Assembly: GCA_007136405.1 (NCBI GenBank)
Contig: SLHA01000011.1
Location: 1 to 48,602 of the forward strand
Length of the DNA: 48,602 nucleotides
Direction: 5' to 3'
From: Candidatus Latescibacterota bacterium
GTDB lineage: Bacteria > Latescibacterota > UBA2968 > UBA8231
Position numbers and translations under genes: made by a program. This document shows positions 17,399 through 25,771 of this stretch, piece after piece. The notes below the pieces were generated by a model. It had not been told where the DNA came from and searched no databases. It saw nothing but the letters and a program-made list of their open reading frames with translations. Within the stretch, counting starts at the first letter, position 1; every line of letters starts with the position of its first letter.

Positions 17399-19633
17399 CT
17401 ATCCGGCAGGTCTGGCGGTGCTGGTGATGACCATCACCGGACCCATGCACGGCCCCGGAATACGCGCATCAAGGCGGCGCCCTGTCATCAGATCGCAGAT
17501 CATGTCAGCATCCTCCACCAGTTCAAGGGGCACCTCGATCGGTAGTTCCACCTCGTCGCGCGGCACCAGCAGCCGGATCACGGTGCACGCGTTGCCGATG
17601 CTCAGCAGGCGCCAAGCCGCCGTTTCCGGGGAACGAACCGGGCTCCAGGGATGCCGGCTTGCGGATGACCGATCCCGCAGAAGCGCATGGGCGCAACGCA
17701 TAACCTGGAAGGCGGGGCGCGGGTTGCACAGTGTATCGAGCAGTCCATGACGCACATCCATGGTGCGATCCAGGTCGAGTAGAGGGTCGATCCACAGACA
17801 GGCCTGCGGCAAAAGGGCTATGGCCAGCCGGGCCTCCGCCACCATCTGAGCGTTGCGCTGTGTGTCTGTGGTTGGCAAGGCCACGATTCCCTGCATGGAT
17901 GGAATACCCTGCCAGGTGCTGCTGCCGGCCAGCTGCCGGGCACTTTGCCAGGGCCCGGGAATGTCCAGACGGCATAGAGCGCTCAGGCGCAGATCGGCCC
18001 CCACCAGGGTGTCGTTTACCGCCGGCAGTTCCTCGGGAACATAGCCCACGCGAGTCCGTGGGTGCTGCTTGCCGGGCAACCTGTGGTTGGGCAGAACGGG
18101 AGCCAACACCAGCCGCATGTCAGGATAGGTGCGCGTCATCCAGCGGAGATGATCCAGCATCGCATCATCCGGCAGCACCTTTCCTGCCAGCTGGATTTCC
18201 ACGTCCGCACCCCAGCCTGAGGCCTGATCCAATCCTGGGCGGAGCTCCGTACCCACGTCCACCGGAACGAACGCCTGTATCCGTACCCCTTCATCAACCA
18301 GCAACTGCAGCCGTTGGCGCTGATCCGAGTCCAGCAGGTCGGACCACGGTACGCGCACACGATCCACGCCCAGCTCCATACAGGCGAGCAGGGGGTAGTC
18401 ATTACGGACCCGCTGGCGCACGACCGACGGCCAGGTCACGGGTACTTCGGCTACATTCGAAAGAGGATGGGCCAGAGACACCCCCAGCGAAGCGCCATGG
18501 TCAACCGTGTCATCCGTGGCTCCCCCAGACCGTTCCCATGCCACCGGTACCGGCGCTGCTGCGTTTGGCGCCGTGTCGTGCCGGCGAGCGGACCCTGCTC
18601 CCCGCCCGCCCGGTGGCGGGTCTGGTCTTTGACCATCCCGCTGGTGTTCCGTCAGCGTCTGTCCGCCTACCGAGGCCTGCGAAATCTGGCCACGCTTCCA
18701 GCCGCCCCAACCTCCGGGGGTCAACAGAACAGTTCTATCGGGCACCGCGGTGAGCCCGTCCGTCCGTATCCAGTGCAATACCGTGCGTTGGGGGAAAACC
18801 CGGCACCAGTAGAAGCCCAGTTTCGGCGCATCGTCCCGTCCCTGTTCCGGCGGCGGTCCTGAGGTGAACAGGTGCCCGAAGCCCGGACGCGTGAAACTCG
18901 TGGAAGGGACGACGACCATATGAGTGGGGCCGCGGAGACCATAGAAGCCGAAATGAACATGCCCGGAAAAAAGAAGTTCAGGCCGGCTGCGGTCGACCCA
19001 ATCCAGCAACCAGCTGCGAGCCGGCTCCCCCAGGTTGTCGTAGTGTCCCAGGTGCGGTTCATCGGCAGACAGCAGGTACGGAGGCATGTGGAGGAACACC
19101 ACCAGCCGCCCGACTGGTGTCTCATCCAACAATGACTCCATCCATTCCTGCTGCTCCGCTGCCTGGCGCAGGCCCGTGTTGAACAACTGCGCATTCAATA
19201 CTACATGGCGGACTTCACCGTGATCGAAAAAGTAATACGATCGCCCGTACCGTCGTTCATAGGCATCCAGGCTGGCGGCGGTCACCGGGTGCACCGGCAT
19301 GGTCGGATCCGGTTTGTCGCCGACATCGTGATTGCCGGGAACAAAGCGCCACTCCAGTCCGGTCGAGCGCAGTTGGCCAAGGGCCTCCTCAAGAGCAGGC
19401 TCGAAATCGGCAGTGTCCGGATACTCCTGCACCAGGTCGCCCAGGTGGACCACGAAGTCCGGCTCCAGAGCGGTGAGCAGCCGCACCGCTATCTGCGTCC
19501 GGGCGGTCTGCAATCGTCTGGATGCAAATTCCAGCCGACGCGATCCCGGAGGTCGCATGAAGTGGGTGTCGGCGACGACTACGTACTCGCAATGGGCACG
19601 GGGTATCAGCGATCGATCGATCAGAGTATGCAT
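17399..19633 (-). CDS. Calcineurin-like metallophosphoesterase with long C-terminal domain
   Basis: A 744-residue protein. The N-terminal third is a calcineurin-type phosphoesterase with the full dinuclear-metal set: D22 and H24 (VVADTHF), D66 (HLGDLVQE), N101-H102-D103 (PGNHD), H183 (FLHMPP) and G225-H226-V227-H228 (SGHVH). A linker rich in P, G and R follows near 330-370. The remaining part (about 385-690), with MELGVDRVRVPWSDLL, VDEGVRIQAFVPVDVG and LRWMTRTYPDMRLVLAPVLP, looks like a barrel of glycosidase type, and the last 80 residues could be a small beta-domain. The ATG at 19633 has GGGGAGG close upstream; a TTG at 19765 extends the frame without conservation. Substrate unknown. No clear signal peptide. 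Confidence 0.8.
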   Translation of the reverse strand: MHTLIDRSLIPRAHCEYVVVADTHFMRPPGSRRLEFASRRLQTARTQIAVRLLTALEPDFVVHLGDLVQEYPDTADFEPALEEALGQLRSTGLEWRFVPGNHDVGDKPDPTMPVHPVTAASLDAYERRYGRSYYFFDHGEVRHVVLNAQLFNTGLRQAAEQQEWMESLLDETPVGRLVVFLHMPPYLLSADEPHLGHYDNLGEPARSWLLDWVDRSRPELLFSGHVHFGFYGLRGPTHMVVVPSTSFTRPGFGHLFTSGPPPEQGRDDAPKLGFYWCRVFPQRTVLHWIRTDGLTAVPDRTVLLTPGGWGGWKRGQISQASVGGQTLTEHQRDGQRPDPPPGGRGAGSARRHDTAPNAAAPVPVAWERSGGATDDTVDHGASLGVSLAHPLSNVAEVPVTWPSVVRQRVRNDYPLLACMELGVDRVRVPWSDLLDSDQRQRLQLLVDEGVRIQAFVPVDVGTELRPGLDQASGWGADVEIQLAGKVLPDDAMLDHLRWMTRTYPDMRLVLAPVLPNHRLPGKQHPRTRVGYVPEELPAVNDTLVGADLRLSALCRLDIPGPWQSARQLAGSSTWQGIPSMQGIVALPTTDTQRNAQMVAEARLAIALLPQACLWIDPLLDLDRTMDVRHGLLDTLCNPRPAFQVMRCAHALLRDRSSASRHPWSPVRSPETAAWRLLSIGNACTVIRLLVPRDEVELPIEVPLELVEDADMICDLMTGRRLDARIPGPCMGPVMVITSTARPAG

Positions 19634-19739
19634 AACCTCCCCGGGTATCTTGCTGTTACGTCCATCCGGTTGTATCATGTCAACCAGAGCCCGCTCCGCC
19701 AGCGACAACGCGGCGGTTCGGCCTTGCGTGTCAGGGCTC

Positions 19740-19769
19740 TTGTCGTCGACCAGTAAGTCGACCAATAAT
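19740..19769 (+). promoter_or_regulatory. Possible promoter with TCGACCA direct repeat
   Basis: TTGTCG (19740-19745), an 18-base spacer and AATAAT (19764-19769) precede the unknown gene at 19810. The spacer holds two copies of TCGACCA (19746-19752 and 19758-19764), 12 bp apart, which could be an operator. Confidence 0.35.
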
Positions 19770-19809
19770 AGGGACGTATCGCCGCACCCCCAAATCAGGG
19801 AGCAGTAGT

Positions 19810-20337
19810 ATGGACTGGGATATCCGCCAGCGCGGCCGCGTGACGTACTACCGTAAGAAGACCAACAACCATTTCTCCGATCTGGTCGTGGAAGAATTGG
19901 ACAACGGTGATCTCAAGATACGTTTCGTAGGCATGACAGGAGCTCGCGCGGCTACCAACGAACTGGCCCTGAAGGACACGGCTGTCATGGATCCGGAACG
20001 CGAGATCCCCCGAGTTTTCGATACCTGGGAGCACTATGTCCGGACCGCGGGCATCTGCGACTCCCTGGCCGATCTGGATTTCCTGGAAGTGCACTCGTTC
20101 GGTGCCGCGCCCAAGTCTCCGGATTCGCGGGTGGATCCGGAAGGCTATGCTCGGGAGAAAAAGCGTATACGAGCGGCATATGGCGAGGCCTACGCCCGGT
20201 ACTGGGCCCAGAAGATGCCGGAGAATGGTCTGCCTGCCCGGTTTACCGTCTATCTGGAAGAACTGCCTGATACAGATGCCAGCTATGAACTCTGTGCCAC
20301 CGCGCTTCTGCAGAAAAACGGGCAGAGCCGGTCCTGA
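19810..20337 (+). CDS. Hypothetical protein
   Basis: I do not recognise this 175-residue soluble protein. It begins MDWDIRQRGRVTYYRKKTNNHFSD and contains LVVEELDNGDLKIRFVGMTGA, an alternating beta pattern, then a helical middle (EGYAREKKRIRAAYGEAYARYW) and a beta-rich C-terminus (ARFTVYLEELPDTDASYELCATALL). No signal peptide or membrane segment is present. GGGAG lies seven bases before the ATG. Its stop codon is directly followed by the ATG of the repeat membrane protein (no gap), so the two are very likely made together and may work together. It is divergent from the metallophosphoesterase gene. Confidence 0.72.
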   Translation: MDWDIRQRGRVTYYRKKTNNHFSDLVVEELDNGDLKIRFVGMTGARAATNELALKDTAVMDPEREIPRVFDTWEHYVRTAGICDSLADLDFLEVHSFGAAPKSPDSRVDPEGYAREKKRIRAAYGEAYARYWAQKMPENGLPARFTVYLEELPDTDASYELCATALLQKNGQSRS

Positions 20338-21399
20338 ATGTTGCCATCTACTTCCGCCACGGCTCAGTTTCCGGCCCTGGCAAAGCTGGCTGGTTCTAGC
20401 GCGCTGCTGGTGTGCCTGACCATGTTGTTGTTGTCAGCCTTGCCGGTTGACGGACAGTCGTCTCACCGCGATCTGGAGGCGCGCATCAACCGGCTTGCCG
20501 GAGATGCGTCGCTTCAGCCTGACAGCGTGGCCGCCGTCATGCTGGAGTTCATGGACCAGCAGCGGCGCACGCAGCGCACGCTGCGCACTCTACGCTGGAC
20601 GCTTCGGCTGACGGTTGCCGTGTTCGGCGTGGCCTTGCTGGTTTTCCTGCGCCGGCGCGGCTTTCGTCAACGGCAGCTGGTGCTGCACGACCGGTCCGGG
20701 CGGCGCCGCCTTGTTCTGGATGCGGAAGCGGATGATGGTGATGGGCCCAGGGTGGTGTTGCTCGACGAACGGGGACAAAGCCGGGCGCAGTTCGGCCTGA
20801 CCGCAGACCCAATGCCCGGTATATGCTTGCGGGATGCTGAAGGCACTGTGCGGACAGTTTGGGGGATTGGCGACGATGGCGCGTCATTCCTGGAGCTCTA
20901 CGATGAGAATGGAGTAACACGAGCAGGCCTGGGCATGACGGAGGATGGTGGCGCCGGATTGGGCCTGCATGGCCACAACGGCACTCCCCGGCTGGCGCTG
21001 GGACTGGCGGCCGAAGGAGACATGGGCCGTGTAAGCATCCTCGGCAGCGATGGCCGTGTCCGCCTTGAGCTGGGTGCAGGACCTGACGAGAACCCGCAGA
21101 TTATCTTGCGCGATGACAGAAACAACATGCGGGCGTGTCTGAGTCTGCGGCAGGACGGTATGGCCCTGCTCGAGTTGCATGACGAGGAAGGGCGCACCCG
21201 TAGCATGCTGGGAGTGCTGGAAGAGGGTCTGGCCTGGCTGGGTCTGTTGGATCCACACCAGCGGTTTCGGGTTGGTCTTGGAGTGCGCCAGGACGGACGC
21301 CCACGCCTCGATCTGTATGACCAGGAAGGCAGAACCCGGGCATCCTTGCGGCTGCGCGACGATGGCAGCCCTGATCTGGAATTGACCGACGCGGGTTGA
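20338..21399 (+). CDS. Membrane protein with tandem 22-24-residue repeats
   Basis: A 353-residue protein with two hydrophobic stretches: about 18-36 (ALLVCLTMLLLSALPVDG, a likely signal peptide) and about 84-101 (LRLTVAVFGVALLVFLRRRG). From about residue 108 to the end run roughly ten repeats of 22-24 residues with the pattern L-x-L-x-D-x-x-G-x-x-R-x-x-L-x-x-x-x-D-G, for example LELHDEEGRTRSMLGVLEEG and LDLYDQEGRTRASLRLRDDG. This regular beta-plus-turn spacing suggests a beta-solenoid. The RRRGFRQR after the second helix favours a cytoplasmic repeat domain. Function unknown; the gene abuts the unknown gene upstream. No family name can be given with certainty. Confidence 0.75.
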   Translation: MLPSTSATAQFPALAKLAGSSALLVCLTMLLLSALPVDGQSSHRDLEARINRLAGDASLQPDSVAAVMLEFMDQQRRTQRTLRTLRWTLRLTVAVFGVALLVFLRRRGFRQRQLVLHDRSGRRRLVLDAEADDGDGPRVVLLDERGQSRAQFGLTADPMPGICLRDAEGTVRTVWGIGDDGASFLELYDENGVTRAGLGMTEDGGAGLGLHGHNGTPRLALGLAAEGDMGRVSILGSDGRVRLELGAGPDENPQIILRDDRNNMRACLSLRQDGMALLELHDEEGRTRSMLGVLEEGLAWLGLLDPHQRFRVGLGVRQDGRPRLDLYDQEGRTRASLRLRDDGSPDLELTDAG

Positions 21400-21607
21400 C
21401 CGAGGCGAGCGGGAGCCTGCTCTGCAGCGCTCCATGTACTCCGGCCGGCTCCACGCGCCTGTAATAACCGGGTAATCCGGCCGGCAGCCGCTCCCGGAAA
21501 CCGCCATACGAAGAGGAAACCAGGAGCTTGATACGCGGCCGATCTCCACTTTGCCAAGCGTGTTGATCGTCTTTGCATGGGCCGCAATGAATACAGGAGG
21601 GGAGGCG

Positions 21608-22417
21608 ATGGATAAAGCGGTGATCCTGGCTCGGGGGCTGGGGACGCGCATGCGCACGAAGGACGAAACGGTGCATCTCACTCACGAGCAGCAGGCCGTT
21701 GCCGCCAGAGGCATCAAGGCCCTGATGCCTATCGAACGTCCTTTTCTGGACTATGTGCTCTCCGCGCTTGCTGATGCGGGATATCGCCGGATCTGCCTCG
21801 TCATCGGGCCAGAGCACCATGAACTGCGCGAGTACTACGGTCGGATCCTGCAGTACCAGCGGCTGACCGTGGATTTCGCCGTGCAACAGGAACCGCTGGG
21901 CACGGCTGATGCGGTACTGGCCGCGGCCGAGTTCGCGGCTGACGGACCTTTTCTCATGGTCAATTCAGACAACTACTATCCGGTCGAATCCTTGTGCGCC
22001 ATGCGGCAGCTCTCCGGGCCGGGACTGCCGGTGTATACGCGTGCAGGCATGCTCAAGGGCAGCAATATTCCAGCGGAACGCCTGCTGCGTTTCGCCGTGG
22101 TGGATATCGGACCTGACGGTCTGATGCGCCGGATCATAGAGAAACCGGACCAGAGCGTAGTCGACGCCCTGCCGGAACCGGTGGGAGTCAGCATGAACTG
22201 CTGGCGTTTCGATGCACGAATATTCCCAGCCTGTCGAGCTATTAGTCCTTCACCTCGCGGTGAACTGGAGATCCCCGATGCCGTACAGTATGCCATAGAC
22301 ACCCTGAATGTCGGATTCCGTGCCGTGATGTTCGATGCCGCCGTGCTCGATCTATCCAGTCGTCGGGATGTGGAGGGTGTGGCGCGACGGCTGGCAGGAA
22401 TGGAGGTGAGGTTGTGA
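21608..22417 (+). CDS. Sugar-1-phosphate nucleotidyltransferase-like protein
   Basis: A 269-residue protein of the NTP_transferase fold, which joins a nucleotide to a sugar 1-phosphate. The N-terminal loop AVILARGLGTRMR (4-16) is the nucleotide-binding motif, normally LAAGxGTRL, here with Arg for Ala. IKALMPIERPFLDYVLSAL supplies the conserved Lys of the KP.lpi region, FLMVNSDNYYP the metal-binding Asp, and RIIEKPD the EKP motif. A 20-residue insertion (TKDETVHLTHEQQAVAA) separates the first two motifs. The ATG at 21608 follows GGAGGGGAGG, a strong ribosome-binding site; an earlier in-frame start at 21551 is not conserved. Its stop overlaps the kinase start (GTGA), which implies a kinase-then-transferase pathway. 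Confidence 0.84.
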   Translation: MDKAVILARGLGTRMRTKDETVHLTHEQQAVAARGIKALMPIERPFLDYVLSALADAGYRRICLVIGPEHHELREYYGRILQYQRLTVDFAVQQEPLGTADAVLAAAEFAADGPFLMVNSDNYYPVESLCAMRQLSGPGLPVYTRAGMLKGSNIPAERLLRFAVVDIGPDGLMRRIIEKPDQSVVDALPEPVGVSMNCWRFDARIFPACRAISPSPRGELEIPDAVQYAIDTLNVGFRAVMFDAAVLDLSSRRDVEGVARRLAGMEVRL

Positions 22418-23784
22418 AGCTGGCACGAGTTCTGGACCGTGACTGGCGCGAGCAGGTACTGTGCACCCGGGGACTGCACGCCGGCGGTGTAGCGGCCAAA
22501 GCCGGGTTATTCGGCCGGGCTGCCGCCGCTCTGCAGGATATGGGGGTCGATGTGGGCTCTCCGGCCCAGGCCTGCTTTGTACCCGGACGCATAGAGGTGC
22601 TGGGTAAGCACACAGACTACGCCGGAGGGCACACGATCGTCAACGCCGTAGAGCAGGGTTTCTGTATGGTTGCCAGTCCGCGGGAGGACGCCACGGTCCG
22701 GCTCCGCGCCGTGGCCGGCGGTGAGACCGTGGAGTTCGCCATGCATCCTGAACTGCGGGCCGCGCACGGACACTGGTCCAACTACCCCATGACCGTCGCC
22801 CGGCGGTTGGCCAGAAACTTTGGAGCCGCGCGCAAGGGGGCTGATGCGGCATTCATCAGCGATCTTCCCCCGGCTTCGGGTATGAGCAGTTCCTCGGCCA
22901 TGATGATCGCTACCTACCTGGTGCTGGCTCGTATAAACCGGCTCGACCAGACTCTTGAACACCGGCAGGTTATCGACAGTCCGCTGGCGCTGGCAGCATA
23001 TCTGGGTACGGTCGAAAACGGGCAGACGTTCGGTAGTCTCCTTGGCGATCAGGGAGTAGGCACGTTTGGCGGCAGTGAAGACCATACCGCGATACTCTGC
23101 TCGCAACCCGGCCGGCTCGGTCAGTTCGGTTATTGCCCCGCTCGCTTCGAACGGTACATCCCCATGCCTTCCGGGTGCGTTTTCGCGCTGGCCTTCAGTG
23201 GTGTCGTGGCGGAAAAAACCGGTGCCGCCCAGGACCAGTACAACCGCGCTTCCCGGCTGGTGCAGACCATGGTCAAAATATGGCGCCAGCATACCGGCGG
23301 CGCTGAGGTCTATCTGGAGGAAATCCTGGCCGCCGAACCGTCACGCTCGGACCAGCTGCGCAACCTGTTGGCAAATACCACCATGGACGGCTTCAGTCCT
23401 GACGAACTGGTTCAGCGTTTCGATCACTACATGGAGGAAAATCACCACATCGTCGGGCCGGCGGGTGATGCGCTGGCCGACGGTGATCTGGCCACATTCG
23501 GCAAGCTGGTGGACCGTTCGCAGGAACTGACCGATACCCTGCTGGGCAACCAGGTCGAGGAGACCGTAGCGCTGGCCCGCATGGCCCGGGAATTGGGAGC
23601 GCATGCGGCCTCAGCCTTCGGGGCGGGTTTCGGCGGCAGCGTCTGGGCCATGATAGACGGAGAAAAGGCCGATGATTTTCTGACCGTCTGGTCGGAAAGG
23701 TACCGCGACGCTTTTCCGGCGGCCGCGTCCCGCGCGCGGTTCTTTACCACGCAAGCGGCGCCGGCTGCATTCGCGCTGGAGTGA
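22414..23784 (+). CDS. Galactokinase-like GHMP sugar kinase
   Basis: A 456-residue GHMP-superfamily kinase, which phosphorylates a sugar at C1 with ATP. PGRIEVLGKHTDYAGG (57-72) is the galactokinase signature with Lys in place of the usual acidic residue before HTDY and Glu in place of Asn; DLPPASGMSSSSAM (from 150) is the ATP-binding motif 2; FGAGFGGSVWA (near 402) is motif 3. The altered sugar-binding residues mean galactose should not be assumed. The GTG start at 22414 overlaps the stop of the nucleotidyltransferase and has GGAGGTGAGG before it. Kinase plus nucleotidyltransferase gives sugar to sugar-1-phosphate to NDP-sugar, comparable in logic to the fused Fkp enzyme of Bacteroides. Confidence 0.86.
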   Translation: MKLARVLDRDWREQVLCTRGLHAGGVAAKAGLFGRAAAALQDMGVDVGSPAQACFVPGRIEVLGKHTDYAGGHTIVNAVEQGFCMVASPREDATVRLRAVAGGETVEFAMHPELRAAHGHWSNYPMTVARRLARNFGAARKGADAAFISDLPPASGMSSSSAMMIATYLVLARINRLDQTLEHRQVIDSPLALAAYLGTVENGQTFGSLLGDQGVGTFGGSEDHTAILCSQPGRLGQFGYCPARFERYIPMPSGCVFALAFSGVVAEKTGAAQDQYNRASRLVQTMVKIWRQHTGGAEVYLEEILAAEPSRSDQLRNLLANTTMDGFSPDELVQRFDHYMEENHHIVGPAGDALADGDLATFGKLVDRSQELTDTLLGNQVEETVALARMARELGAHAASAFGAGFGGSVWAMIDGEKADDFLTVWSERYRDAFPAAASRARFFTTQAAPAAFALE

Positions 23785-23793
23785 TGAATCCCC

Positions 23794-24318
23794 ATGCTGC
23801 GCAAGTGGATCGGCCGGTTGTATGGTTTCGATCGAGAGCTGCGCAGACTGCGCCAGCAAGTGCGCGAACTCAGCTGGGATGACGCCTTCGGCATGTGGAC
23901 GCGCCGTGCGTTTCTGCAGTTCTGTCAGGTTATGCCGCGCGGCCGGCGCGTCGTTTCATTCATCGACCTGAACCAGATTCGCATGCTCAATGAACGGCTG
24001 GGATATGTGGAGGTGGACCGCCGCGTCAAGGCGGCTTTCTCCATGCCTTTTCGCCGCAGCGATATCGTCGCCCGGTGGTATTCGGGAGACGAGATCGTCA
24101 TCTTGTTCGACTCCGACCGCAGCGGCGCCGAGCGCAAGATCAGTCAGCTAAAGGACTCCGCCGCATCCCAGGGACTGACATTCCATCATGCCATCGGTGC
24201 ATGGGAAGTAGGCAAGCGCAGCATCGAGGATGTGGTGGAGGGTTTGACGCAGGAAGTTACCGCCTGCAAGGCAAAGGCAGCAGGATCGCCGCATCCGGGC
24301 GGTCCGGTCATGATTTGA
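23794..24318 (+). CDS. Single-domain GGDEF-like protein
   Basis: A 174-residue protein that is essentially one GGDEF domain, the diguanylate cyclase fold. FIDLNQIRMLNERLGYVEVDRRV matches the metal- and GTP-binding helix (DLDxFKxxND), and ARWYSGDEIVILF is the signature loop with SGDEI for GGDEF, retaining the acidic pair. RRSD, a possible inhibitory RxxD site, lies just upstream but is offset by one residue. There is no sensor or membrane domain. It sits nine bases after the kinase gene, inside a sugar-activation operon, which is unusual for a c-di-GMP enzyme. It could be a weak cyclase, a nucleotide-binding regulator, or have drifted to another nucleotide reaction. Confidence 0.75.
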   Translation: MLRKWIGRLYGFDRELRRLRQQVRELSWDDAFGMWTRRAFLQFCQVMPRGRRVVSFIDLNQIRMLNERLGYVEVDRRVKAAFSMPFRRSDIVARWYSGDEIVILFDSDRSGAERKISQLKDSAASQGLTFHHAIGAWEVGKRSIEDVVEGLTQEVTACKAKAAGSPHPGGPVMI

Positions 24319-24433
24319 ATACGAACGTACGCGCCTACCAGCTAGCTGGTGGGCAACCAGTCCGCGGCAGCCGGTGATGAAAGCGGGGTTTCGATCACCG
24401 GACATGGGACAACAACGCGAAAGGAGCTGCATC

Positions 24434-25759
24434 GTGAGCAAGCTGGCCCTTCTTGGTGGCGACAAGGCCCTGGCCCAAGATTACAGTGAATTTTTCAACT
24501 GGCCCATCGTAACCCCTGAGATGGAACAAGGGGTTCTCGAGGTTTTGCGCAGTGGCAACATGTCAGGCACCGACATCACTCGACAGTTTGAGCGCAAATT
24601 CGCCCAATGGCAGGGTACGGAATACGCGCTGGCGCACAATACGGGAACCGCCGCCCTGCTGGCGGCCATGTGGGCTTGTGGTCTGGGGCACGGCGATGAG
24701 CTGATCAGCCCCAGCATCACCTACTGGGCCAGCTGTATTCAGGCGTTGAGCCTGGGGGCTTCCGTGGTCTTCGCTGATATTCTGCCGGAAACCCTGAACG
24801 TCGATCCGGATGATCTCGAGCAGCGGATCACCGAGCGCACCAAGGCGGTGATGGTGGTTCATTACGTGGCGATGCCGGCCGACATGGACCGCATCATGGC
24901 GATTGCCCGGAAGCACGGTCTGAAGGTCATCGAGGACGTCTCCCATGCCCACGGCGCGCTATACAAAGGTCAAAAAGTCGGTACATTGGGAGATGTCGCG
25001 GCCATGTCGCTGATGTCGGGCAAATCCCTGGCCATCGGCGAGGGAGGGATACTGTGCACCAATGATCGTACGCTGTACGAACGTGCCCTGTTGTGGGGCC
25101 ATTACGCCCGCCATGGCGAGATCGAGACCGAGGAACTGCGCCAAGCCGCCGGGCTGCCATGGGGCGGGTATAAAAACCGCATGCACCAGCTGTCCTCGAT
25201 CGTGGGCCTGCACCAGGTTGACAAGTATGACAAAGAAATGGCCGAGATCGACCGGTCCATGAACTACTTCTGGGATCAGCTGGACGGTGTACCCGGTCTC
25301 GACAGCCACCGCCCCACCGATCCAGGGACGACTAAGGGCGGATGGTACGCCTGCAAAGGGATCTACAAGAGCGAGGAGCTGGGCGGCTTGTCGGTGTCGC
25401 GGTTCTGTGAAGCGGTCCGGGCCGAGGGTGTGGGCGGTTTCAGCCCCGGCTGCAACAAGGCACTGCATCTACATCCGCTGATGCACACGGTGGACATCTA
25501 CGGTGTTGGCCGGCCGAGCAGTATCGCCAATCTACCGATCGGGGTGGACTGCCGTCAGGGTCCGGGATCTCTGCCCGTCTCTGAAGCCGTGCAGGAACGG
25601 GTGTATGGTATTCCGTGGTTCAAGCGGTTCGACAAGGAAGTCATCGAAGCCCATGCGGCTGCTGTGCGCAAGGTGGTGGAGCACCATGCCGATCTTTTAT
25701 CCGGAGATCCCAGGACCCCGGTGGAGGGCAAACTGGGTCTCAGCCGGCGACGCAGCTGA
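24434..25759 (+). CDS. DegT/DnrJ/EryC1/StrS-family aminotransferase
   Basis: A PLP-dependent enzyme of 441 residues, usually transferring an amino group onto a keto-sugar nucleotide. FARQ-type start FERKFAQWQGTEYALAHNTGTAALLAAMWACGLGHGDE, then SPSITYWASCIQAL, EDVSHAHGALYKGQKVGTLGD, and SLMSGKSLAIGEGGILCTND with the PLP lysine at K197. The GTG at 24434 has AAAGGAG nine bases upstream; an ATG at 24374 would add 20 unconserved residues. It follows the nucleotidyltransferase/kinase/GGDEF genes, so an NDP-keto-sugar is a plausible substrate, but no dehydratase or oxidase that would make one is in this window. Some DegT homologues have other roles. Confidence 0.88.
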   Translation: MSKLALLGGDKALAQDYSEFFNWPIVTPEMEQGVLEVLRSGNMSGTDITRQFERKFAQWQGTEYALAHNTGTAALLAAMWACGLGHGDELISPSITYWASCIQALSLGASVVFADILPETLNVDPDDLEQRITERTKAVMVVHYVAMPADMDRIMAIARKHGLKVIEDVSHAHGALYKGQKVGTLGDVAAMSLMSGKSLAIGEGGILCTNDRTLYERALLWGHYARHGEIETEELRQAAGLPWGGYKNRMHQLSSIVGLHQVDKYDKEMAEIDRSMNYFWDQLDGVPGLDSHRPTDPGTTKGGWYACKGIYKSEELGGLSVSRFCEAVRAEGVGGFSPGCNKALHLHPLMHTVDIYGVGRPSSIANLPIGVDCRQGPGSLPVSEAVQERVYGIPWFKRFDKEVIEAHAAAVRKVVEHHADLLSGDPRTPVEGKLGLSRRRS

Positions 25760-25771
25760 ACGGGAGCCAAG

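Noticed and set aside
17731-18753. 340-codon plus-strand frame opposite the metallophosphoesterase
   Set aside because: Pro/Arg-rich composition typical of an antisense GC-rich frame, no start signal and no domain.
23794-24318. Confident diguanylate cyclase
   Set aside because: The GGDEF loop is SGDEI and no sensor domain exists, so activity cannot be claimed from sequence.
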